Part shown: in pieces, positions 9,799-16,224 of the stretch
Position numbering within the stretch: position 1 is the stretch's first letter
Layout: every line of letters begins with the position of its first letter
Assembly: GCA_963713085.1 (NCBI GenBank)
Contig: CAVQKQ010000025.1
Coordinates: 33,253 to 97,252, forward strand
Source: PFJX01 sp963713085
Lineage (GTDB): Bacteria; Pseudomonadota; Gammaproteobacteria; Burkholderiales; Thiobacillaceae
Direction: 5' to 3'
DNA length: 64,000 bases
Made by a program: the position numbers and the translations under genes
Notes under the pieces: model-generated
What the model was told of the DNA's origin: nothing
Databases searched by the model: none
What the model saw: the letters and a program-made list of their open reading frames with translations, nothing else

Positions 9799-10404
9799 TT
9801 ATCGGCTCAGCCACCAGGCGGCGGCGCCGGCGCAGCTCAGCAGCAGGGGCACGGCCCAGAGCCGGGCGCTCCGGATCGCCTCATCCGACCGGCCCAGCTT
9901 GTAGCCGGTGACCATGGCCCGGGGCAGGTTCTCGCGATGGGCCAGACTGCCGACCAGGACGCCGGCCAGATGGACGACGACCACCGCCAGCATGGCGTTC
10001 GCCACGCCCTCGTGCAGTCCCTCCAGCCATTCGCCGCCGATGTCCTGATATACGGGCCAGCCGCTGGCCGCCGACAGCAGGCCCAGGACGAGCAGGGCGA
10101 GGATGGCGTAGCCGCCGGCCGGATTGTGGCCCGTGTAATGGACGCCCTTGCCGCGCATCAGTCCGGTCAGGTAGCGCCATGCGGCGCGCGGGGAGCCCAC
10201 GAAAGAGCCGAAGCGGGCATGCCTGCTGCCGAACAGTCCCCAGGCCAGGCGGAAGGCCACCAGTCCGGCCAGGGCGCCGCCCGCCAGGACGTGGACCAGG
10301 CGCCATTCCTCGCTATCGCCGGTGACATAGGCCACCAGGAAGGCCAGGGCCATCAGCCAGTGGCCGAGACGGGTCGGCCAGTCCCACACCAGGATTTTGT
10401 TCAT
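9799..10404 (-). CDS. Cytochrome b561-family membrane protein of the SHP/DHC cluster
   Basis: 201 residues, about four transmembrane helices plus a C-terminal hydrophobic segment. The N-terminal VWDWPTRLGHWLMALAF carries the first haem-ligand His of the bacterial b561/Ni-Fe hydrogenase cytochrome b family; other candidate ligands are His39 (LVHVLAGG) and the His in GLHEGVANA and VVVHLAG. It would link the quinone pool to the two periplasmic c-type cytochromes encoded just upstream on the same strand. The gap to the diheme cytochrome gene is 3 bases, so the three genes are one operon. Confidence 0.87.
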   Translation of the reverse strand: MNKILVWDWPTRLGHWLMALAFLVAYVTGDSEEWRLVHVLAGGALAGLVAFRLAWGLFGSRHARFGSFVGSPRAAWRYLTGLMRGKGVHYTGHNPAGGYAILALLVLGLLSAASGWPVYQDIGGEWLEGLHEGVANAMLAVVVVHLAGVLVGSLAHRENLPRAMVTGYKLGRSDEAIRSARLWAVPLLLSCAGAAAWWLSR

Positions 10405-10407
10405 GGC

Positions 10408-10881
10408 TCAGTCCTCTTCGTAACGGCGACCCATGCCGGGGATCGCGATTTCACGTTCGCCGTAGCGGCCCTGCTCCGCGCCCCGGTGGCAGGCGGCGCA
10501 GTTGGCCGCGCTCTTCACCCTGGGGTCCTGCCAGGCCCGCGGCGGCACTTCATCGTGTTTTTTCGTGAACCAGGCGGTGGTGCTGATGCGGGGCTCGCGG
10601 CCGGACTTGAGCCGCGCGGACGAGCCGGCATTGCGCTCGAGATAGGCCTGGATTTGCGCGGTGGACTTGGCGTCCAGGCTGGCGTCGCTGCCGAAGTGCC
10701 GGTCCAGACCGGCCATGAGCCGGCGCCAATCCGCCTTGCCCAGCAGGTTGGCGGGATAGGCCACATGGCAGCTGCCGCACTCGCTCTTGTAGAGCGGGGT
10801 CATGGCCGGGGCGCGGCCGGACTCCTCGGCCAGGGCGGGGAGGGCGACGCAGGCGGCAAGCAGGAAGGCGATAGATTTCAT
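10408..10881 (-). CDS. Diheme cytochrome c (DHC type)
   Basis: 157 residues. A cleavable signal peptide (MKSIAFLLAACVALPALAEE) exports it to the periplasm. Two haem c sites are seen: CGSCH near the N-terminus and CAACH near the C-terminus, separated by about 90 residues. Length and motif spacing fit the DHC partner of SHP. The start at 10881 is chosen because the upstream in-frame extension lacks a signal peptide and overlaps the SHP gene. Its neighbours (cytochrome b downstream, SHP 2 bases upstream) are the known dhc cluster arrangement. Confidence 0.87.
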   Translation of the reverse strand: MKSIAFLLAACVALPALAEESGRAPAMTPLYKSECGSCHVAYPANLLGKADWRRLMAGLDRHFGSDASLDAKSTAQIQAYLERNAGSSARLKSGREPRISTTAWFTKKHDEVPPRAWQDPRVKSAANCAACHRGAEQGRYGEREIAIPGMGRRYEED

Positions 10882-10883
10882 GA

Positions 10884-11288
10884 TCAACGGGCTCCCATTG
10901 CGAATTGGATGAAATCGGCCTTTTCGGCGGAGGTGCAGGCGCGGCCCACGACTTCGTTGCAGTTGCGCTTGAACCACTTCTCCACCTTGGCCGGGTCGCT
11001 GAACCTTTCCGGGGTCACGGCAGGCGCCAGGGCGGCGATTCGCTTGCCGGTGACGGCGTGGCTGCCCGGGTTGGCCGGGTTGTCGGTATGGCAGGCGACA
11101 CAGTTGGGCAGGCGCGCCGAGTTGCCCCAGTCGCGGGCGGCGAAGGCCTTGCCGCGCGCGCCGTTGGCGGCGAATCCCGGCTGGGTCGAGGTGGCCTGGG
11201 CCGAGTAGGATTGCAGGAATTGCCGGGCAGTCTCGGCATGGAGGCCGGTGGAGGCCAGCAGGAGGCCCAGGAGGGCGAAGGATTTCAT
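10884..11288 (-). CDS. SHP-type monoheme cytochrome c (DUF1924 family)
   Basis: 134 residues with a signal peptide (MKSFALLGLLLASTGLHA) and one haem site, CVACH, in LPNCVACHTDNP. The Sphaeroides haem protein family is an oxygen-binding, Asn-ligated high-spin cytochrome c, here placed first in the operon SHP-DHC-cytochrome b. Two further Cys in the C-terminal part (RNCNEVVGRAC) fit the SHP disulphide. The divergent two-component system and the shared CTTAR repeats upstream suggest regulated expression. Confidence 0.82.
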   Translation of the reverse strand: MKSFALLGLLLASTGLHAETARQFLQSYSAQATSTQPGFAANGARGKAFAARDWGNSARLPNCVACHTDNPANPGSHAVTGKRIAALAPAVTPERFSDPAKVEKWFKRNCNEVVGRACTSAEKADFIQFAMGAR

Positions 11289-11340
11289 GGTGACTTCTCC
11301 TTGGTTGGATTGGAAGACGCCGCCAGATTGCCGGGTGTAC

Positions 11341-11378
11341 CTTAGCCCGGCCTTAACTGGCGCTTAAGCCGGCCTTAA
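11341..11378. promoter_or_regulatory. Four phased CTTAR direct repeats (PmrA/QseB-type operator) between SHP operon and two-component genes
   Basis: CTTAG at 11341 and CTTAA at 11352, 11363 and 11374 are spaced exactly 11 bp, one helical turn, in the divergent promoter region. The PmrA/QseB subfamily of OmpR regulators binds CTTAA-N6-CTTAA direct repeats, and the adjacent response regulator belongs to that subfamily. The array could serve two overlapping dimer sites and control both transcripts (inference). Confidence 0.75.
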
Positions 11379-11425
11379 GCTGGGACGGGAAACATGGACA
11401 TTGAAAAGAACCTGGAATAGACGGC

Positions 11426-12088
11426 ATGCGCATCCTGCTGGTGGAAGACGACGAACTGCTGGGCGACGGCCTCCAGGCCGGGCTGCGCCATTGTGGCTAC
11501 AACGTGGACTGGCTGCGGGACGGCGAGCAGGCCAGGACCGCGCTGGCCGGCGGGCAGTTCGCGGCCGTGGTGCTCGATCTGGGCCTGCCACGCCTGGACG
11601 GGCTGGCGCTGCTGCGCTGGCTGCGGGGCGGCGGCAACGACGTGCCGGTGCTGGTGTTGACCGCCCGGGACAGCCTGGCCGACAAGGTGGGCGGGCTGGA
11701 TTCCGGGGCCGACGATTACCTGGTCAAGCCGGTGGACCTGGACGAACTGGCGGCTCGCATCCGGGCCCTGACCCGCCGGGCCTCGGGCCAGGCCACGCCG
11801 ATCGTGCGGGTGGGCGACCTGGAACTGGACCCGGCCACCCGGCGCGTGCGCCTGCGGGGAGAGCCGGTGGATCTGCCCGCCAAGGAATTCGATATCCTGG
11901 AAATGCTCATGCGCGGTGCCGGCAAGGTGATCTCCCGGGGGGAGATGGAGGCCGCCCTGTACGGCTGGGGCGAGGGCGTGGAGTCCAACGCCGTGGAGGT
12001 GCACGTCCACCACCTGCGCCGCAAGCTGGGCGGGGAACGGATCCGCACGGTGCGCGGCTCGGGTTACCGGATGGAGGCCGAGGACTGA
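11426..12088 (+). CDS. OmpR-family response regulator (QseB/PmrA-like)
   Basis: 220 residues. The receiver domain (about 1-115) has the acidic pocket VEDDE, the phosphorylatable Asp in VVLDLGLPRLDG, the switch Thr in VLTARD and the Lys in DYLVKPVDL. A winged-helix DNA-binding domain follows, with GLY-GWGEGVESNAVEVHVHHLRRKL and the terminal RTVRGSGYR. It is 1 base ahead of the histidine kinase gene. It probably binds the phased CTTAR sites just upstream, controlling itself and the divergent cytochrome operon (inference). Confidence 0.9.
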   Translation: MRILLVEDDELLGDGLQAGLRHCGYNVDWLRDGEQARTALAGGQFAAVVLDLGLPRLDGLALLRWLRGGGNDVPVLVLTARDSLADKVGGLDSGADDYLVKPVDLDELAARIRALTRRASGQATPIVRVGDLELDPATRRVRLRGEPVDLPAKEFDILEMLMRGAGKVISRGEMEAALYGWGEGVESNAVEVHVHHLRRKLGGERIRTVRGSGYRMEAED

Positions 12089-12089
12089 C

Positions 12090-13472
12090 ATGGGCGGCCT
12101 CTCGATCCAGTCCCGGCTGCTGGCCCTGGTGCTGGGCGCGGTGCTGCTGGCGGGCCTGGTCACCGGCTGGCTGGGCTACCGGCGCGCGGTGCACGAGGCG
12201 GACGAGGTGCTGGATGCCCAGCTGGCCCAGTATGCCCAGATCATGCTGGCCCTCGGCCACGGGCATGACGGCGACGACGACGAGGTGGCCATGCCGGAAC
12301 TGAACGCGAACCGCTACCAGAACAAGGTGCTGTTCCAGATCTGGCATCAGGACGAAGGCGAAACCCGCCTTATGCTGCGTTCCCGGGGCGCGCCCCACCT
12401 CTGGCCGGCCGGTGTGGCCACGGAGGGCTATTCCGTCGCGCCGCTGGATGGGAAGCACTGGCGGTTTTTCGCCGTCCTCGACCGGGCGGATCACCTGCGG
12501 GTGCTGGCGGCCCACGACCTGGGCATCCGCGACGGCCTGGCCCGGGAGATCGCCCTGAGCAACCTCAAGCCCTACGCCCTGGCCCTGCCCCTGCTGGCTC
12601 TGGTCCTGATCGTCGCGATCCGACGTGGCCTAGTGCCCCTGCGGCGTCTGGCCGACGACCTCTCCGGCCGCGACCCGGACCAGCTCGCCCCCCTGGCCGA
12701 GTCGGGGCTGCCCGGCGAACTGCGCCCCCCGGTGCGGGCCATGAACGGCCTGTTCGACCGGATCCGCACCGCCATGGAAAGCGAGCGGCGTTTCACCAGC
12801 GACGCCGCCCACGAACTGCGCACCCCCCTGGCGGCCCTGCGCGCCCAGCTTCAGGTGGCGGAGCGCACCCCGGACAACGAGGAGCGCCTGGGGGCCATCG
12901 CCAAGGCGAAGCGCGGCACGGACCGCATGAACCACCTGGTGGACCAGCTGCTGGCCATGGCCCGGCTGGAAGGCATGGGGGAAGGCATGGCCGCTCTGGA
13001 TCTCTCCCAGCTGGTGTCGGAGCAGGCCGGCGAGATGGCCCGCGACGCCGGCGGGAAGGGCCTGCGCTTCAAGCTGGAGTGCGCGCCGGACCTGGGGCTG
13101 ACCGGCAATGCCGGCCTGCTGCGGGCCCTGTTGCGCAACCTGCTGGACAACGCGATCCGCTACACCCCGGCGGGGGGGCGGATCGAGGTGGACCTCGCCG
13201 CTGAAGGGGAGGCAATCGTGCTGCGGGTGGCGGACGACGGACCCGGCGTGCCGCCGGAGGCGCGCGACAACCTGGGCCGGCGCTTCAACCGCTTCGGTCC
13301 CCGGAGCGAGGAAGGCGTGGGGCTGGGCCTGTCCATCGTCGCCCGCATCGCGACGCTGCACGGGGCGAGGCTGGCTTATGGCGACGGCCTGGACGGCCGG
13401 GGCCTGGGGATTACGCTGGTGTTTCCGGGATCGGCTCCACCCCGTCAGGCCGGCTCGTCCACGGGCCGGTAG
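12090..13472 (+). CDS. Sensor histidine kinase (QseC-like)
   Basis: 460 residues. Two transmembrane segments (about 9-29 and 160-180) enclose a periplasmic sensor region of about 130 residues that contains an acidic/His stretch (GHGHDGDDDEVAMPE). A HAMP-like linker precedes the H-box (FTSDAAHELRTPLAALRAQ, phospho-His) and the ATP-binding N, G1 and G2 boxes (LLDNAIRYTP, VADDGPGVPPE, GVGLGLSIV). Together with the preceding regulator it forms a two-component pair. The 3' end overlaps the convergent 13445-13738 gene by 28 bases. The ligand is unknown; the His/Asp-rich sensor stretch could bind a metal (inference). Confidence 0.9.
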   Translation: MGGLSIQSRLLALVLGAVLLAGLVTGWLGYRRAVHEADEVLDAQLAQYAQIMLALGHGHDGDDDEVAMPELNANRYQNKVLFQIWHQDEGETRLMLRSRGAPHLWPAGVATEGYSVAPLDGKHWRFFAVLDRADHLRVLAAHDLGIRDGLAREIALSNLKPYALALPLLALVLIVAIRRGLVPLRRLADDLSGRDPDQLAPLAESGLPGELRPPVRAMNGLFDRIRTAMESERRFTSDAAHELRTPLAALRAQLQVAERTPDNEERLGAIAKAKRGTDRMNHLVDQLLAMARLEGMGEGMAALDLSQLVSEQAGEMARDAGGKGLRFKLECAPDLGLTGNAGLLRALLRNLLDNAIRYTPAGGRIEVDLAAEGEAIVLRVADDGPGVPPEARDNLGRRFNRFGPRSEEGVGLGLSIVARIATLHGARLAYGDGLDGRGLGITLVFPGSAPPRQAGSSTGR

Positions 13473-13738
13473 CAGAACACGAAGCGGCCCCGACCGAAGT
13501 TGACCATGATGGCGCCGCCCCGATTCTCGGCGTAGTCCTGCCAGCCCGGGATGGGGCACTGGAAATGGCATTCGCTGACGCCGTGTGGGGATTCCAGGCC
13601 CCGGTCGTTGTCCCAGAACGAGAGCAGCATGGCGCCGCCCTGCTTATCCAGGAGGTGGTCGGCGGCGGCATTGGCCAGCTTGAGGGCTTGGTCGAAGCCG
13701 AGATCCAGTTCGTCGGCGTTCAGGTGCAGGGTTTTCAT
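13445..13738 (-). CDS. Small conserved hypothetical protein (possibly AF1514/DUF5619-like)
   Basis: 97 residues, no signal peptide or membrane segment. It starts MKTLHLNADELDLGFDQAL and contains ENRGGAIMVNFGRGRFVFCYR, suggesting a small alpha/beta protein. From memory the layout resembles the AF1514/DUF5619 family, but this is weak. ATG 13738 is chosen; a longer frame to 13834 adds residues without a ribosome site and crosses the inverted repeat upstream of the next gene. It converges with, and overlaps by 28 bases, the sensor kinase gene and is divergent from the C_GCAxxG_C_C gene. Confidence 0.55.
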   Translation of the reverse strand: MKTLHLNADELDLGFDQALKLANAAADHLLDKQGGAMLLSFWDNDRGLESPHGVSECHFQCPIPGWQDYAENRGGAIMVNFGRGRFVFCYRPVDEPA

Positions 13739-13822
13739 GGCGAGAGGCTCGATTGCATTCGCGGGACGCGTTCGACGATTCTGAACATGGACAACCCCCC
13801 ACGGCAAGGCCAGGATGGGATA

Positions 13823-13840
13823 TATTAGCAACACCTAATA
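13823..13840. promoter_or_regulatory. Short inverted repeat upstream of the C_GCAxxG_C_C gene
   Basis: TATTAG (13823-13828) and CTAATA (13835-13840) form a 6+6 inverted repeat with a 6-base spacer, ending 15 bases before the ATG at 13856 and next to AGGAG. It lies in the divergent intergenic region and could be an operator. The factor is unknown. Confidence 0.4.
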
Positions 13841-13855
13841 CGCAGGAGCGCCCCC

Positions 13856-14338
13856 ATGAGTGCCGATGACCGTCAGGATCTCGCCCAGCAGGCCTACGAC
13901 AAGGCCCTGCAATATGAGCTGGATTACGGCTGCTGTCCCCAGTGCGTCTTGGCCGCGGTGCAGGAGACGGTGGGGGTGATCGACGACAGCGTCATCAAGG
14001 CCAGCCACGGCCTGTCCGGCGGCGGCGGCCTGTCCGGAGTGGGCGCCTGCGGCGCCTTGACCGGCGGCCTGGTGGCCCTTTCCGCCAAGCGGGGACGGGA
14101 CCGTGACAAGCTGGACAAGGGCCGCTTCATCAACAACTTCAAGAAGGGCCAGGAACTGGTGGAACGCTTCCGCGCCGAATTCGGCGGTGTCACCTGCGAA
14201 GAACTGCAGCACCAGTTCACCGGCCGCACCTACGACATGTGGAAGGCCGAGGAATACCAGGCCTTCAGCGATGCCCGTGGCCACCGCTGCGCCCTGGCCA
14301 CGGCCACGGTGACCAAGTGGGTGGTCGAGATGATGTGA
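13856..14338 (+). CDS. C_GCAxxG_C_C family protein (putative redox protein)
   Basis: 160 residues. Visible Cys are in YGCCPQCVLAAV, GACGALTGG (the GCAxxG-type motif, here ACGALTGG), FGGVTCEEL and HRCALAT, the order of the C_GCAxxG_C_C family, whose members are often linked to redox or selenium-related neighbourhoods but have no settled function. The ribosome site CAGGAG precedes the ATG. The Lys-rich central part (KGRFINNFKKGQELVERF) is helical. The protein is soluble with no signal. Confidence 0.75.
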   Translation: MSADDRQDLAQQAYDKALQYELDYGCCPQCVLAAVQETVGVIDDSVIKASHGLSGGGGLSGVGACGALTGGLVALSAKRGRDRDKLDKGRFINNFKKGQELVERFRAEFGGVTCEELQHQFTGRTYDMWKAEEYQAFSDARGHRCALATATVTKWVVEMM

Positions 14339-14427
14339 AGCCGCGCGCCGGCGCGGTCGGGCCATGTGATTGCGCGGGTCGGACGCCGGCATGACAATTG
14401 GTCCGATCCTGTAACAAACGGCGAACC

Positions 14428-15540
14428 ATGACCCAACGCATCGGCATTCTCACCTCCGGCGGCGACAGCCCCGGCCTCAACACCGCCATCCGCGGCGTCG
14501 GCAAGGCCTGCATCTCCCACTACGGCATGCGCCTGATCGGCTTCCGGGACGGGTTTCGCGGCCTCGCGGAAAACCGCACCATGGTTCTGGAAAGCAACCA
14601 GCTTTCCGGCATCCTCACCCTGGGCGGCACCATCCTGGGCACCAGCCGGGACAAGCCCCACAAGATGCCCATGGACGGCAAGGTGCAGGACATGACCGAG
14701 ACCATCGTCGCCAACTACAAGGCCAACAAGCTGGACTGCCTGGTCTGCCTGGGCGGCGGCGGTACCCAGAAGAACGCCCTGCGCCTGAAGCGGGCCGGAC
14801 TCAACGTGGTGACCCTGCCCAAGACCATCGACAACGACGTGGCCCTGACCGACATCACCTTCGGCTTCGACACCGCCCTGGGCATCGCCACCGATGCCAT
14901 CGACCGGCTCCACAGCACCGCCCATAGCCACCACCGCATCATCGTCGTCGAGATCATGGGCCACCGGGCCGGCTGGCTGGCCCTGGGGGCCGGCATCGCC
15001 GGCGGCGCCGACGTGATCCTGATCCCCGAGATCCCCTATGACGTGGAACTCGTGGCGGCGGCGATCCGGGAACGCAGCCGCACCGGCAAGAACTTCAGCA
15101 TCGTCGCCGTGGCCGAGGGGGCGGTCTCGAAACAGGAGTTCCTGGCCCGACAGGCGGCGCTGGTCAAGAAGAAAGGACGCGGGGACAAGGCTGCGGCGGA
15201 GTTGCCTCGGGAAGAACCCGAGATTGTCTACGCCGACCGCACCCTGGTGCTGGCCAAGGAGCTGGAGCGGCTCACCGGCCTGGAAGCCCGGGTCACCATC
15301 CTGGGCCACCTGCAGCGGGGCGGCACGCCGTCCGCCGCCGACCGGCTCCTGGCCACACGACTGGGGACCGCCGCCGCCGACCTGATCCACCATGGGCACT
15401 ACGGTGTCATGGTGGCGGCGCGGGGAGAGGGGACCGAGCCGGTACCCCTGGAGCAGGTGGCGGGACAGGCCAAGACCGTACCGCCGGATCACGCCTGGGT
15501 GGCCAGTGCCCGGGGCGTGGTGACGAATCTGGGGGATTAG
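14428..15540 (+). CDS. 6-phosphofructokinase, probably pyrophosphate-dependent
   Basis: 370 residues. The N-terminal GGDSPGLNTAIRG is the nucleotide/PPi-binding loop of the PFK family. The catalytic motif PKTIDND (residues 131-137) has Lys where ATP enzymes have Gly (PGTIDND), a mark of PPi-linked enzymes. The phosphoryl-donor loop is GGGGT (109-113), lacking the Asp of both ATP (GGDGS) and PPi (GGDDT) forms, so donor preference is not certain. MGHRAGWLAL and LGHLQRGGTPSAADR bind fructose 6-phosphate. It would work reversibly in glycolysis in the cytoplasm. ATG 14428 is chosen over an upstream in-frame start at 14398 because family similarity begins here. Confidence 0.85.
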   Translation: MTQRIGILTSGGDSPGLNTAIRGVGKACISHYGMRLIGFRDGFRGLAENRTMVLESNQLSGILTLGGTILGTSRDKPHKMPMDGKVQDMTETIVANYKANKLDCLVCLGGGGTQKNALRLKRAGLNVVTLPKTIDNDVALTDITFGFDTALGIATDAIDRLHSTAHSHHRIIVVEIMGHRAGWLALGAGIAGGADVILIPEIPYDVELVAAAIRERSRTGKNFSIVAVAEGAVSKQEFLARQAALVKKKGRGDKAAAELPREEPEIVYADRTLVLAKELERLTGLEARVTILGHLQRGGTPSAADRLLATRLGTAAADLIHHGHYGVMVAARGEGTEPVPLEQVAGQAKTVPPDHAWVASARGVVTNLGD

Positions 15541-15642
15541 GGTTTCCGTATGGCGGAGCACACCGGTCGGGAATATTGACTTCATGGGCTGTTGCCGTGC
15601 GCAGCTATTGAACTTATCTACTTATAACAACCCTATATCCCC

Positions 15643-16125
15643 ATGTTTGGATCGCTTCTGACCCATCTTCGTGACTTCATTGATCGCCTCGCGCCCAGCC
15701 AGGAAACCCTTGCATGGCAGGATGAACTGGCTCTTCAGAGGGCTTGCTGCGTATTGTTTATGGAAGTTGCGCGCCTCGATGCCGCGAATGCCGATAAGAA
15801 GCGCGAGATAGTGGCTCAGGGGATGCGGGAGCAGTTCGGCCTGCCAGACGAGGAATTGCTGCCCATGATCGAGAATGCGGGCCTGTTGGAAAATCGCCTG
15901 ACCTCCTATTTCAAACCGGTCCTGCTTATCAACAAGCGTTTTGGACCGGCACGGAAAACACAATTCATCGAGCAGTTGTGGCGCGTCGCCATGGTCGATG
16001 GAAACATCGACATGTACGAAGATCATTTGGTGCGCAAGCTGTCCGACCTTCTCTATGTGCCGCACACGGACTTCATATTGGCCAAGAACCGGGTTCTGGG
16101 GAACGTTGAAGCCCAGCCGACATGA
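15643..16125 (+). CDS. TerB-like protein
   Basis: 160 residues, all-helical, soluble. The pattern LQRACCVLFMEVARLDAANADKKREIV ... LWRVAMVDGNIDMYEDHLVRKLSDLLYV shows two halves with acidic turn motifs (ARLDAANAD and AMVDGNIDMYED), as in the TerB fold, which has been linked to metal binding and stress. Precise function is unknown. It follows PFK after a 100-base gap with a lower-GC upstream region (TTGAACTTATCTACTTATAAC), plausibly its own promoter. The final 99 bases before mutS show no gene. Confidence 0.7.
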   Translation: MFGSLLTHLRDFIDRLAPSQETLAWQDELALQRACCVLFMEVARLDAANADKKREIVAQGMREQFGLPDEELLPMIENAGLLENRLTSYFKPVLLINKRFGPARKTQFIEQLWRVAMVDGNIDMYEDHLVRKLSDLLYVPHTDFILAKNRVLGNVEAQPT

Positions 16126-16224
16126 ACCGGCAGCACGGGGCAGGCGGTTGATCCTTCCGACATATCGATGTGTCCATGCTCATAACGCTGGGCGACCCAA
16201 AGGCCCCGCCTGTTCCGTACCCGG

